Positions 1 through 11,111 are shown, counted from the first letter of the stretch. The stretch: 64,000 bases of DNA from Lunularia cruciata (GCA_948567375.1 OX419755.1:55756291-55820290), one strand, 5' to 3'. Numbers and translations: made by a program. The notes: generated by a model from the sequence alone, not told the origin.

Positions 1-984
1 ATTGGGAGATGGTGGTCAAGAAGGTTGAAGTATGAGGGACTTGAGATGGGGGAGGAGCAAGAAGAGAATTTGGAACAAGTAGATCTTGGCCAAAATTATG
101 ATAGAAAGGAGAAAATCTGGTGCTTGCTTGTTTGGAATTGTTGTAGGTAAATTCTACAATTGCAAGACTTTCATCCCAATTGGTATGGTGGACATTGACA
201 AAGGTACGCAACATATCTTCCACGGTACAATTTGCTTGGTCAATTTGTCCATCAATTTGAGGATGATAGGCCATGGACAGAGCAAGCTTGGTGCCAAGTA
301 TCAAGAAGAGTGCTTGCCAAAACTTCCCAATGAATCAAGGATCACGGTCGAAGATGTACACATGGTACACATGGTATCCCATGATGCTTGAAGACATTGT
401 AGATTTGCACTAAGGTTGGAGTATCCATGATATCAAAGGTTGGTGCTAAGTGGATTTGCTTACTAAGCTTATCAACAAACAACACAATTGTTGTGTGTCT
501 TTGCTTTGTCTTGGGCAAGGATGTGATGAGATCCAAGCTCACATGTTCCCATCGAGCGGATGGAATGGGGAGTGTTTGAAGGAGTCCACTCAGCTTTTGG
601 TTGTTGGCCTTATTGTGTTGGTAGCTTTCACATGATCAGACAAACTCTCAAACATCTCGTGTCATGTTGGGCCTCCACCATTGGCATTGGAGTGTACCCA
701 AGGTCTTGTCCACACCCATGTGACCAACTATTGGTAAATCATGGGCTTCTTGGAAGACACACATGTCAGAGATCACTTTTGGTTGGAACATAGATCTAGT
801 CCTCATGGAATAGAAGGCCTTCCTTGAAGGAGAGGCTGTTGTATTCCTTGTCACATGTTGTAAGATGACCATGTACCATTTGGAAGAAGAGATCTTGTTG
901 TAGAGCTGATTGAAACTCATTTTGGACCTTGGAGTCAATTGCTACCGTAGTAATTGCCGCCGTGATGAGAGGAAGAGCCTTCAA
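1..984 (-). pseudogene. A1 integrase, degenerate
   Basis: Broken reading frames carry integrase signatures. The core at about 342-542 contains SLDLITSLPKTK followed by IVLFVDKLSKQIHLAPT, which corresponds to the first catalytic Asp region of Ty3/gypsy integrases. The segment 648-984 matches the linker and zinc-binding region upstream (VGHMGVDKTL). Stops and frame changes every 100-300 bases show it is dead. The C-terminal part lies beyond the left edge; the corresponding part of copy A2 is at about 49330-49490. Confidence 0.7.
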
Positions 985-2183
985 ATCAGGTTGTCATGAT
1001 AGAGCATCAGGGATGACATGGAACCAACGTGGTTTGTACTCAAGTTTGATGTCAAACAATTGGAGTTGCTCCTCGTATCAATGATGTTGACTCTTCATGT
1101 GTTCCAAGTGTAAGGTCTGCAACAATGGTTTGTGATCAATTTGCATGATCACTTGTTTCTCCAAGAGATAATACCTCCATACCTTGGTGGTATATACCAC
1201 TGCAAGTTGTTTCTGATCTCAAGTAGAGTAATTTCTTTCAGTTGTATTTAGTTGGTGAGACACAAAGGCAATGGGATGTAGTCCATTTGGGAATTCTTGT
1301 TGCAACACTACTCCAATTGTAAATTTAGAAGCATCAAAATCAACCACACAAGGTAGTTGAGGATCATATGGTTGAAGGATAGGTCTTGAAGACACCATAT
1401 GTTTCAACTTCTAGAATGCTTCTTCATGCTTGGTGGTCCACTGGAAGCTCAAGTTCTTCCCCAAGAGGTTAGTCAATGGTGCAATCACATGAACATAATA
1501 ATGGATGAACCATCGGTAAAAACTGGTCAATCTATTAAATGCTTGTACTTCTATAATATCCTTTGGATTAGGCCAATCAGTAATGGCCTTGATTTTCTCC
1601 TCTTCTATTTTGATCCCTTCTGATGAGATCTTGTGACCCAAGAAGGTGACTTCCTTCTGCCAAAAGGCACACTTTGACTTCTTGCAATAAAATTTTCATT
1701 GTCGTAGTCGTCTTAGGACTTCTTGCACATGACTCACATGTTATGCCTCTGTCTTGCTATAGATTAAAATATCATCCAAGAACACTACCATGTACCAATC
1801 CAATAGTCCATCCAACATCCAATGCATCTGATCCATGAAGACTGTTGGAGCATTAGTGAGCCCGAGAGGTAGAACTCTCCACTCAAAATGCCCATACCTT
1901 GTGCAAAAGGTAGTCTTTTACACATCCTCCTTATCAATGGGGATTTGCCAATAGCCACTAGGAAGATCCAACTTGGAAAATTATCATGCTCCACTCAGTT
2001 GATCAAGCAAGGTATCAATCCGAGGTAAGGATATCCATTCTTCACTATTTTTTTATTGAGCCCACGGTAATCAATACAGAAATAAAGTCCTCCATCCTTC
2101 TTTGGAACAAATAGTACCAATGCTCCCCAAGGAGAGGTACTATGTTGTATGAAGTCCTTCTCCAAAAACTCTGTACGTGTTGT
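985..2183 (-). pseudogene. A1 reverse transcriptase / RNase H, degenerate
   Basis: Minus-strand pieces in shifting frames. The RT catalytic motif reads FLDDILIY near 1765-1800, with PLGLTNAP just upstream in another frame. The RT-thumb region is at 1411-1641 (MGHKISSEGIKI...AITDWPNP). RNase H starts at 1219-1407, where CVVDFDASKFTIGVVLQQ carries the first catalytic Asp. Gypsy-type RT order is clear; frameshifts rule out a working protein. Confidence 0.75.
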
Positions 2184-3062
2184 TCACAACTCCTCTAACT
2201 CCTTTGGTGAGAGCCAATAGATTGGTCTACTCACTAGAGTTCTCCTTGGCAATAATTTGATCTTGAAAGGCATACCACAATTGGAGGGTAATCCCTTTGG
2301 CAGATTATCCAGAAATACATCCGCAAACTCCTGAACTATCTGATCAACCATTTCTTGATGAGGCTCTTGGCCCTCCTCAGATTGTCCTTGTACAATTGGC
2401 TTGATCCACACCGCAAATACAAACTTATCTTCCTCCAAAGCTTGTTTTATGGTTGCTTCACTAACAAAATTCCCATATAGGGATTCATCTCTCTTCAAAG
2501 CTTGCTCCATGGTTGCCTTCCTAGCAAACTTCCAATCTTGGGACTCATCTCTCTTCAAGGCTTGCTCTATGGCTACTTTCTTGACAAACTTCCCATCTTG
2601 GGACTGACTATTCTTAGGTGTCTTACTTGGAGGTACCAAAAAACCTAATTGGAAATTCCTACCTTGGTGTTGTACTTGAATTTGTTGTTGGGTCCAATCA
2701 AATTGAACCTTATGACGTTCAAGCCAAGGTAGTCCTAGAATGATATCATAGTGTAGAAGTGCCACTATAAACCTCATACACTCCAAATACTCCTTCCCAA
2801 TCTTGAAGGTAACAAGATGCGAGGTACGGGATGCAAAACCCTTTCTACCATCTGCCATCATCAATAGACTTCCATTTATTGGTTTGATAGGAATACCTAA
2901 TTCCTTCACTACTTGCATAGATATGCAATTCTTTGAAATTCCAAAATCAACCAAAATCTTACAACCCTCATTAGATATTGTACCTTGCAAGTGAAACAAA
3001 CTTGCATAGGTCAAGCCTTCAATCCCATTGGAACTAATCAAGCTCCTAGTAGGTGGCTCCAA
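2184..3062 (-). pseudogene. A1 aspartic protease to RT N-terminus (open 292-aa segment)
   Basis: The longest open stretch of A1. The protease active site is seen as LVDFG at residues 38-41, where the family has D-[ST]-G, so the middle position is altered to Phe. The second protease motif DIILGLPWL lies at about residues 106-114. The RT lead-in (EFADVFLDNLPKGLP, then a PIY...SPKELEEL tail) ends in a stop. Between protease and RT is a linker with three 20-residue repeats encoded by 60-bp DNA repeats. It belongs to the A1 polyprotein and is not an independent gene. Confidence 0.75.
2425..2604. repeat. Three tandem 60-bp units in the A1 protease-RT linker
   Basis: Units 2425-2484, 2485-2544 and 2545-2604 share the framework AAAGCTTG...ATGGTTGC...CAAA.TTCCCAT...GGGA. 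They encode a 20-aa repeat of the type KF..KATMEQALKRDES. Because the period is a multiple of three, the reading frame is kept. Confidence 0.85.
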
Positions 3063-3614
3063 ATCTCCTACTAGGATTCCTCATTTCTTTGTTTTCTCTA
3101 CAAACTCCATCTGGGCAACTTGTTGAGTTCGCTCATTCTTGAATGGACATTCAACAATGCAATGTCCCAATTGGCAACATAAAAACAACCCTTATTTTGT
3201 CACAATTTCTCTCTATCTACAATACCAAGTGGTCTCCATTGAATGACATCAATCTCCATTGGTGCCGGCTCCTCCACCCGTGTGTAGTGTATCGGTAGGT
3301 TCTATGGAGGTCAAGGTCAAGACCAAATTGTTGCAACCAAGGAATCAAAATGTTTGGCAAACCGCATGGCTTCTTCCAAGTGTTGTGGCTCTTGTATGGT
3401 TACCTCTAATTTGGTTCTTGACTTCAAGCCCCTCACAAATTGATCCTGAGTTTCACCTTTCAATATATCTGGAATTTGCAAGATGGTGCTATGGAATTAT
3501 GTGATGTAACTTCTTATAGAGCCAATTTGTTTCAACTTTGCCAAGCTATCTCATGCACCTCATGTGGCATTTATAGCTTGGAACTGACTAATTATGCACT
3601 CTTGAATTCTGCCC
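3063..3614 (-). pseudogene. A1 gag C-terminal part with decayed zinc knuckle
   Basis: Between the protease ORF and the B1 insertion, minus-strand frames give a gag tail including a damaged CCHC region near 3130-3200 (FLCCQLGHCIVECP). The segment directly left of B1 continues the gag sequence found right of B1: removing B1 and one GCCC restores a typical gag phrase T-W-A-E-F-K. Stops are present. Confidence 0.6.
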
Positions 3615-4670
3615 TGTGAGCCGGCCTGTCTCTCACTCAGGATGAACCTCTGATGGCTATTATGGTAGCGCACCATGGACTAAGAAGGCAAGGAATCCCA
3701 ACTCCATCATACTCCTCCAAGGCTAACACTCCAAGACTCAAGACATTGCTCACTAGAGAACTCAATGAGAGAGAGATAGTTGCAAATGAAAGGATGATGA
3801 GTACCTCCTCATCCCTTGTTTATATACTTGTGAAATAGTTACATACCAAAGTTACTAATTACCGTAGTAACTCAAGTTACTAAACTAAAAGTCAAGTAAA
3901 GTCAAAAAGTAGAAAGGAATATCCATTCACATGAGCTTTTAGAGCAACCGTAGTAACGGTCGCTGCTTCGCCCCTTACGGGATTTGAAGTCTTCGACGTC
4001 CAAAAAAGTCGTTCTAGTACCTTCATTCGTATGGACGCCTTCAACGGAGGCTGGACGCGGGGGGTCTCCTACATAATAGGAGTAGGAAGCAATACCCCCC
4101 CTTCAAATGTTTTAACAAAATGGGCCTACCGCGTGTAGGAAACAACGGTGAGGTCCTAGGGGTCGGAAGAGCTCTCTGCAAGTTATAGTAACTGCCCCCG
4201 TAGTGAGGGGTGAGCGCTCGTGCCAGCGCTACCTTCTTGGAGCCAACCACCCCCCCCCCCTCCTTCCCTACTGCTTGTTATCAAGTGCTTTCCTATTGCT
4301 GCATATTCCCCTAAGCATGTGGTCTTATCTTGAACCAACCACTAAGTCAAGGATTCCTTCACATGGGCTATCCTTGGACTAAAGAAGAATCCAAAACAAA
4401 AAGGCTTGCGGGCCCAAGAGTTCTCAACTCTTTCCTCAAAGCCAAACACCTAGGAATAATACCAAGTCAACACACTAAAATCCAAAATAGTGGTGCTCAT
4501 CTTTTCTACTTCCTCTAAAGTAAGGTCCCCTCTATCTTAGCTATGACTAACTTTAGCTAACCATGACTAATATAGAACCATCCTTTATCTCTATAAATAA
4601 TATCTCTTAAGTACTTGTAATACCAAGCTAAATATCACAATACCACACACATGCACAAATGGGTGTTACA
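3615..4670 (-). repeat. B1 3' LTR (1056 bp, carries a 366-bp insertion)
   Basis: Matches the 690-bp 5' LTR at 11115-11804 at both ends (TGTGAGCCGGCC... and ...GGGTGTTACA on the plus strand). It is 366 bp longer because of foreign sequence at 3937-4302. The rest differs from the 5' LTR by scattered substitutions only. Confidence 0.92.
3937..4302. other. 366-bp foreign GC-rich insertion inside the B1 3' LTR
   Basis: Absent from every other copy of this LTR in the window (11115, 44216, 62448, 63299). It sits between ...CACATGAGC and ATATTCCCC; the only shared boundary bases are GC. It is GC-rich, with phrases such as GCTTCGCCCCTTACGGG and GTGAGGGGTGAGCGCTCG and a C-run at about 4250-4260, unlike the AT-rich LTR. 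No TIRs or clear target duplication are visible. Composition suggests organellar or other filler DNA captured during break repair, but I cannot identify the source. Confidence 0.6.
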
Positions 4671-4684
4671 TTTACCCCCGGACT
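4671..4684 (-). other. B1 polypurine tract
   Basis: Read on the minus strand the bases just before the 3' LTR are GTCCGGGGGTAAA, directly adjoining TGTAACACC. This is the usual position and composition of the plus-strand primer of an LTR retrotransposon. Confidence 0.75.
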
Positions 4685-4761
4685 AAGTTTTCACTTTGTC
4701 CTTGAAGTGAAGGCCTCTCTACCTTCTATGGTACATCTTCAACTTATCATGGTTAATCCTA

Positions 4762-5211
4762 TCAAAAGTATCTTCCTCCCAACTCCTTGAGATCATAGGT
4801 GTAATTGCCCCACACCTTCTCTACTATGAAAGGCCCAAAGTACTTAGGCAAAAACTTCTTTTCCACTCTCTTGAATCGAATGGAATCAAACAACATTACC
4901 CAATCACCTTCTTTGAAAGTCTCCACCTTCTTCTTGCCTTGCCTCTTGTAATAGCTCTCCTTTTGTTTCCTTTGGGCTTGCTCCACTCGAACCATAGCAA
5001 CTGCTCTTGCCTCTTCCAACTCCATGAGTTGATCTTTCTTTGACTTCTCTGCATCACCTCCTTGTGCTTTCTTCAATCTCCTATGAATGCTTTGGAAGGT
5101 AGGACAATCAAAGTGAATAGGTAAGGTAGACTCAATACCATATACCAATTGAAATGGAGAATATCTGGTGGAAGTCTTCATGGTTGTCCTATACTCCCAA
5201 TAAAACTGCAT
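4762..5211 (-). pseudogene. B1 integrase C-terminal part, out of frame with the rest of pol
   Basis: Continues the integrase of 5189-6691 after a frameshift in the overlap. It has EYRTTMKTSTRYSPFQLVYG, the conserved tail of gypsy integrase, then a basic coiled segment and a PKYFGPF...YDLKELGG C-terminal module. No chromodomain is recognisable. Confidence 0.8.
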
Positions 5212-6691
5212 GAATCCTCTTGTCCCAATGATGTTTAGCCCCCTTCATTTCTGCATCTTTGGCCAACATCATGCACAAGGTCTGATTGGTTCTCTCTGCC
5301 AAGCCATTGGAATTTGGCTTATAGGATGTAGTTACTCTATGTATGATAGAGAAATGTCGTAGCATGGCTGTAGTAATGCTTCCTGTAAACTCTCCTCCTC
5401 TATCAAAAACTAACTCTAAAGGGCATCCAAACCTAGTGCTAATGCGTTCATAAAGAAATCTACCCACTTCATCTTCATTCTTGTCCCTCAATGGTCTAGC
5501 CTCAACCCACTTGGTAAGGTAATCAGTGACTACCACAATGTACCAATTGTTCCTTGGGGTTCTATTGAGAGGACCTACAAAATCAATTCCCCACTTCTCA
5601 AAAGGTCTTAGTAATGGAATTGATCTAAGTGGTGGAGTGGATGTAGACTTTCTAGCAAAAGCTTGACAAACATGAAAAGTTTTGCAATGATCAAGACAAT
5701 CTTTGAAAATCCCTCTCCAATGGTAACCTCCATCTAGAATCTTGAAAGTAGTCACCTTTCCTGCAAAGTTTCCTCCACATACTAAACCTTCATGAAACTT
5801 CTTTATGAGTAGGATAGACTCTTCCTTACCCACTGCTCTTTGAAGTAGACCATCTGCTCCTTGGTGAAAAAGAATATCCTCCACCATTGTGTAAGGTCTA
5901 GATCTTGCTGCAAGGGCCTTCCTCTCACTAGCATGCATCCCTTCTGGATAGTTACCTCTTGTCACAAAATCCACAATCTCCTTGTACTCCATTGGAACCT
6001 CTTGAGTGACTGAGATTGTCATGAGCTCCTTATCCGGGAAGGAATCATCCACTGGCTCATCTCCATCATGATCATAGGCTCTAGATAACAAATCAGCATT
6101 TGCATGTTTCTTTCTTGGCCTATCCTCAATGGTGTAGTCATACTCAGACAAGAGTATCATCCACCTTGCTAGTCTCCCTTCAACATTAGGCTTGTTGAAG
6201 ATGTACTTCAAAGCCTTGTAATCCGTGACAATGGTGGCTTTCCCTCCAATCAAGTAGTGTCTAAACTTCTTGAGACCAAAGATCACTGCCAACCCTTCTC
6301 TCTCCGTGACAGAGTAGTTCTTCTCTGCTGAAACCATTTGCCTACTAGCATAAGCTATTGGATGATCATGCCCATCTTGGTCTAATTGACTAAGAGTGCA
6401 TCCTATAGCTACATTAGAAGCATCAGTGTAGAGGATGAAAGGCTTACTCCAATCAGGTTTAGCAAGAATTGGAGCTACAACAAGGGATTGCTTGAGCTCC
6501 TCAAAAGCTTTCAGAGCCTCCTTGTCTTCCAAAATCACCATGTAATCTACACCCTTCTTCATGTAGATGGTCAATGCATAAGCCTTGTTGGAAAATGAGA
6601 AGATGAACCTCCTATAGTACCCAACCATCCCCAAGAATTGGCGTAACTTTGTCAAGCTTGAAGGGAATGGAAGGTCTAAGATTTTCCTCAC
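5189..6691 (-). pseudogene. B1 pol: RT thumb, RNase H and integrase (500-aa open segment)
   Basis: The RT thumb (LRQFLGMVGYYRRFI) is at residues 17-30. RNase H begins with FILYTDAS (D90) and ends with KKHANADLLSRA (about 194-205). The integrase zinc module near 299-343 is damaged: the expected second His is Asn (CGGNF) and the expected third ligand of CxxC is Phe (KTFHVCQ). The catalytic triad is intact at D370 (WGIDFVGP), D430 (LVFDRGGEF) and E466 (NGLAERTNQ), with D,D-35-E spacing. It is separated from the upstream RT by an in-frame TAG at 6692-6694 region where copy B2 has a Glu codon. Its product would copy and integrate the element, but this copy cannot make it whole. Confidence 0.88.
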
Positions 6692-6694
6692 CTT

Positions 6695-7777
6695 CTAAGG
6701 ATCAATTGCTATTCCATCCTTGGAGATGATATGCCCCAAAAGTAGACCTTCTTCACATCCAAAAATGCACTTCTTTGGGTTGAGTGATGCATTTGCCTCA
6801 TCCAAGCATTGCAAGACTTTGATTAGGTGCTCAAAGTGCTCCTCCTTGCTCCCATAGACACAAAAGTCATCAATGAAGTCTCTCACAAATTTCCCAATGA
6901 AAGGTTCAAATACCTTGTTCATGAACCGTTGGAATGTGGCTAGAGCATTGCAAAGCCCAAAAGGCATGACCTTGAAAGCATAAGTTCCCCAAGGTGTGGT
7001 GAATATGGTGAGTTGTTGATGCTCTGGTGCAATCTTGATTTGGTTGTATCCACTATAACCATCTCCAAAATTGTACCTCTCATGACCTGCAACCTCCTCC
7101 AAGATCTCATCAATGAATGGAAATGGGTAGTAGTCCTTCTTGGTAATAGCATTAAGCTTCTTGTAATCCACACATACCCGAAGCTTGCCATTCTTTTTCT
7201 TCACAATGACAATTGGAGACACCCATTCTGAATTCTCCACCTCAAAGATAAATCCAGCCTCCTTGAGCTTATCAATCTCCTCCTTCACAACCAAAGATAT
7301 TGGTGGGCTAATGCGACGTTGCTTTTGGCGGATTGGTCTTGCATGTGACTCCACCTCTATCTTGTGCTCCTCCAAGGTGACTTCCTTCAAATCCTTGTAA
7401 CTAAAAGCAAACACATGGATGAACTTGCGGAAAATCTCCTCAAATCTCACCTTCTCCTCCTTGGTAACATTTGGGCCATACTTGAGGGTAGCTAACCTTC
7501 TCTCTACCTCCTCAAGTGTCAATGGTGATTTGTCTAGGTCCTTCAAAACCTCTGGCTTAGGTGAAAAATCCATAGCACACAAAGGATACACATCTGAATC
7601 AGATTCAAATTCATCCTCCTCCGTGGAAGTCTCCTCCTCCATGCTTGTGTCCACACCTAAAGCTCCTTCTTCAGAATTTGATTCCCAATAATCAGAAGAT
7701 GGTGTATCTGAGTGTGAAGTGTTGGTGGTGTTAGACACAGGAACTATGACTCTATGGTTTGATGGCCCAATCCTCAA
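6695..7777 (-). pseudogene. B1 pol: linker and reverse transcriptase (360-aa open segment)
   Basis: An acidic linker of about 70 residues (EEETSTEEDE) precedes the RT. RT motifs are KLREAGFIFEV-like (171-180), SEWVSPIVIVKKKNGKLRVCVDYKKLN (183-209), [11 protein letters not shown] (237-247), MPFGLCNA (271-278) and the catalytic FIDDFCVYG (301-309; D303, D304), a variant of YVDD. The reading frame continues upstream into gag-protease through an in-frame TGA at about 7790 and downstream through a TAG. Copy B2 reads sense codons at both places, so these are mutations in B1 and not recoding signals. Confidence 0.88.
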
Positions 7778-7792
7778 GTACCCTTTGTGCCA

Positions 7793-9556
7793 TCAATCAG
7801 TTGTGCGTATTGCTCTCAACCATGGTCTCCCAAGAAGTAAGTCATAGCTTGAATCCTTCAAGACTTGGAAAGTCATGAGATTTTGAACTCCCATAACTGA
7901 AACTACCACCTTATCCATCACTCCTACTGGTCGAACTTGTTGCTTGTTTGCCATGCTCACCACAAATGTTGAAGGTCTTGAGGGTATCATACCCAACTTC
8001 TTCATCAACCTTTCAGACATGGCATTCACTGCTGATCCTCCATCAACCAATGCATCCTTGATGTTGTGACCATTCACTCTCACATCAATCTTGGAGGCAT
8101 ATTCACAAGCCTCCCATGGTGCTGGCTTGGCATCCACCACCCCCATTGATATTGGAACTTTTGCCTTCTTCTTCTTCTTGCTCCTTGTAGAACTCAAACC
8201 ACCTCTAAGCTCCTTTCTCAAGGTAGGGTTCAAAGCAATCAATTGGCCCACTGTGATGTTAGCCTTGTGACTACCAACATCCTCCAACACATTGTAGTTC
8301 CATTGTTGCTTTGAAATCAAGAAATCCTCCATCCCCAACTTCTTCCTTGAAGTCTTTGTTATTGATGGTGTTGAGGTGCAAGTGCTCCTAGGAGACATAG
8401 TAGTATCCTTGCTTGGAGTAAATCCTTGAGAAGAGTGAACATCCTCTGCAAAACGAACTCTCTTCTTCTCTTGTGCCAAAAGCTCCAAATTAATACTCTT
8501 GGAGTTTGAGCACTCTCCCTTCTCATACTTGCTCTCCACCACATCTATGGATGCTATCCCCTTACCTTTGTTTGGATTAGGAGCCACTTGGGTTTCACTA
8601 CCTCCCTCTTTCCCTCTATTGGCTCCCTCATAACTCCTTCCTCCACAATGGAAGGGGTAAGTGGAATTTGGGCAATTCCTTTGGATATGGCCTCTTCCTC
8701 CACAACCAAAACAATTTCTATCATTGAAATTGTTGGCTGGTTGGCCTCCTCTATATTGATAGTTTCCATAACTCCTAGGCACTCTCCCTACATTTTGATC
8801 CACCTCTCTCTTCTCCCATAGTTGCACCACATTGATCTTGAGATTTGCAAGTTGTTTTGTGATGGTTTGAAGTGGATCTTTTGGTGGTGGTGCAAGAACT
8901 GAAGCAACCACTACTTGTGGTGCAACCCTTGCCACCAAAGTATCAGAAGTTCCACTATACTTGTAGCCTTGAGGAGGATGCACAACCTCCCTCACCACCA
9001 AATCACTCTCATCCCCTTTCAAACTCTCCTCCATACAAATTGCGATCTTGATAGCTTCAACCTTGGAAGAAGGTTTCTCATATCTCACCTTGCTTCTAAT
9101 TTGTGGTCTCAACCCTCCCACAAAATTCTTGGTGAGCATGGCCCCTATGCCAATCATTGTAGTCTCCACATCATCTCCACCCTTCCTCAACACTATGTGA
9201 AATCTGGACTCCAACTTTTCCACTCTTTCCACATAGACTCTCACTTTCTCTCCATCTCCTTGCTTGAGAAATGTAACCTCACTCATCAATCTCTCATAAC
9301 TCTCATCAGGAAGAAAGTTCTCAATGAGTGTTGAAGTCAAAGTCTCCCAAGACTCCTCTTCCCCATCTCTCCTCTCTCTCTTTTGGTATTCTGACTCATA
9401 CCATGTAAGTGTTGCATCCTCAAAGAAATCTGGTAATAATGAGGCCCACTCATTCTTCCTCCTCTCATTGTTTCCTATGTAAGCTCTCTTGAAGTCTCTC
9501 ACAAAGGCCTCCACATCTTCTCCATCCTTGCCAAAGAAAACCGGAAGTTTCCCCAT
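7793..9556 (-). CDS. B1 gag-protease polyprotein segment (587 aa)
   Basis: Starts with MGKLPVFFGKDGEDVEAFVRDF, typical of plant gypsy gag. The capsid-like region carries TWYESEYQKRE (51-61) and FVGGLRP (145-150). A zinc knuckle C282-x2-C285-x4-H290-x4-C295 would bind element RNA. Protease follows: the active site is DALVDGGSAVN (D505), with G in place of the usual S/T, and the second motif is LLLGRPWL near residue 575. It ends at a TGA just after the protease, where B2 reads Gln. The start was chosen at the first Met matching B2 (61105). It would form the virus-like particle of the element; function in this copy is doubtful because pol downstream is broken. Confidence 0.88.
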   Translation of the reverse strand: MGKLPVFFGKDGEDVEAFVRDFKRAYIGNNERRKNEWASLLPDFFEDATLTWYESEYQKRERRDGEEESWETLTSTLIENFLPDESYERLMSEVTFLKQGDGEKVRVYVERVEKLESRFHIVLRKGGDDVETTMIGIGAMLTKNFVGGLRPQIRSKVRYEKPSSKVEAIKIAICMEESLKGDESDLVVREVVHPPQGYKYSGTSDTLVARVAPQVVVASVLAPPPKDPLQTITKQLANLKINVVQLWEKREVDQNVGRVPRSYGNYQYRGGQPANNFNDRNCFGCGGRGHIQRNCPNSTYPFHCGGRSYEGANRGKEGGSETQVAPNPNKGKGIASIDVVESKYEKGECSNSKSINLELLAQEKKRVRFAEDVHSSQGFTPSKDTTMSPRSTCTSTPSITKTSRKKLGMEDFLISKQQWNYNVLEDVGSHKANITVGQLIALNPTLRKELRGGLSSTRSKKKKKAKVPISMGVVDAKPAPWEACEYASKIDVRVNGHNIKDALVDGGSAVNAMSERLMKKLGMIPSRPSTFVVSMANKQQVRPVGVMDKVVVSVMGVQNLMTFQVLKDSSYDLLLGRPWLRAIRTTD

Positions 9557-9788
9557 CTTAACCTCTCACTATCTTTCTTTCTCTCAATTGTTTTTCTCTT
9601 TTCTTTTCTCTCACTCTATTACTAATAGAGTATATACATGACTAACACCATCTGAGAATAATCCAATCTAGGGAACACAAAAGGTTCAGGTTGCTCCAAG
9701 ATTTCTATAGCAACATCAAATCCTAGAGTGCATATTAATCTAACTCTCATGGATAGTTTATCCATAAGTTGAAAGATTATCTCCATCA

Positions 9789-10133
9789 CTAATCTTGAGA
9801 ACTAGCTGATGAAGGTGGTAATATTTCTGTAGCTGTACTAAGACTCTCTCCAAGATCCTTCACCAAAGTTTCCAAAAGTGATTTTACTCCACTACACTCA
9901 TGTACTTTTGGAAGTCCTTCAACTCCACAAACCTCACACAACTCTTTCGTCTTAGATCTTCTCCCTCCCAATCTTGGTGAAGAAGGTCCAACATGTAAAC
10001 CCAAGTCCAGTAAGCCTCTCCTTTCTCTCAATCTCTTTCTCTCAAAGGTCAATGGACATGAACTTGCCTTATGTCCCTTCTCTCCACACAAAAAGCACTT
10101 AGACTCACTCTTTCCTCCAAGTGGTGTAGGTTT
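9789..10133 (-). pseudogene. Zinc-knuckle ORF in the leader of family B, upstream of gag
   Basis: Reading on the minus strand from about 10133, KPTPLGGKSESKCFLCGEKGHKASSC contains a perfect CX2CX4HX4C knuckle in CFLCGEKGHKASSC. A second cysteine/histidine cluster (CEVCGVEGLPKVHEC) lies about 55 residues later, and the frame ends at 9789. An in-frame TAA just upstream in B1 is CAA in B2 (near 61660), so the ancestral frame extended further 5'. This is separate from the gag knuckle. It may be a duplicated nucleocapsid-like domain or a captured host zinc-knuckle segment. Confidence 0.5.
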
Positions 10134-10531
10134 TTAGATCCTCTCAACACTCTCTTCAAATTCTATTGTAAACTCTCTTTTCCTCAAATCCACCCCTAAA
10201 ATCACCTCAAACCCTTGAGGAACCTTGCATAATCTCAATTTCCACTCTTGATGACCCTCCATGTTCCCAAGATGAATCTAAACACTCAAACATGCTTTTT
10301 GTTGATTTCAAACTCCTCATGCATGAGATCTCCACTCTGCAAAATTGACCCTTCCTCACAATGTCACTCAAATCTCCCAACCAGTATGTCACAGTCCTCT
10401 AAAATTTTTTAAACTTGATCACAACTCTAGGATATCCCTCCCTGCAAAATTTCAAATCTTTTCATTGAGCCATTTAGCCTTCACACCTTTCTATTCAGCA
10501 CACAAATTTCATATTTGGTCTGAAAACCACT

Positions 10532-10548
10532 CCCCCCCCCCCCCCCCA
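10532..10548. repeat. Homopolymer run of 17 C
   Basis: In the leader of B1. The matching place in B2 (about 62058) has only CCACCCC, so the run expanded in B1 or is an assembly artefact. Confidence 0.8.
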
Positions 10549-11094
10549 CTTCAAAAACTCATAACGCCCTGCAAAAACACAATCTCTCTTTAATTTTTGT
10601 GGCAGCAGGTAGAATACAATGCACTGCATTTTCTTGGGAAGTTTCAGGACAATTCACTGAAAATTGAAGAAATGGCAGACTCTGTACAATTTTCCAGAGA
10701 GCACTTTACCCTATCAACTTTCAAAAATTCTAGACCAGTGTGCATAGTAGCTCTCATAATAATTTTAAGTGTGCTAACTGAAAGATAACCCAAGCTATCA
10801 TGTGTAGAAATTTCAAGTCTAGATCTCAAACTTGAGATTTTGCCCAAAATCACCTTAATCCCCAAAATCTGCAATCCACCTCACACAATCTCTCCAATTC
10901 CTCTCATGTGTACAAGATGTACAAAATCACCTCAAAGACATCATAATGAACTACAGGGTATACAAATGGATCTTGGTTCTCTAACATAAGTTCAGCCCTC
11001 TCCTCTCCTAATGTTCTCTCCAAGTGAGCTCTCATAGCCTCCTTATGCCTAATGTAGAATTGAACGCGGAACATTATCTTGCCTTCTAGAGAGG

Positions 11095-11111
11095 TCCCGG
11101 CAACGGAACCA
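11095..11111 (-). other. B1 primer-binding site, tRNA-Glu type
   Basis: Minus-strand TGGTTCCGTTGCCGGGA, three bases from the end of the 5' LTR. It is the exact complement of the 3' end of plant tRNA-Glu including CCA (TCCCGGCAACGGAACCA), from my knowledge of that tRNA. Confidence 0.85.

Larger units (their letters stand above)
9557..11094 (-). other. B1 5' leader between primer site and gag
   Basis: A leader of about 1.5 kb, long for a gypsy element. It shares its sequence with 61106-62447 of B2. It holds a small zinc-knuckle reading frame (9789-10133) and a run of 17 C at 10532-10548 that is short in B2. Otherwise it is AT-rich with no recognised coding motif. Confidence 0.6.

Noticed and set aside
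6692..7792. Programmed stop-codon readthrough between gag, RT and RNase H in B1
   Set aside because: B2 has sense codons at both positions, so these are ordinary nonsense mutations.
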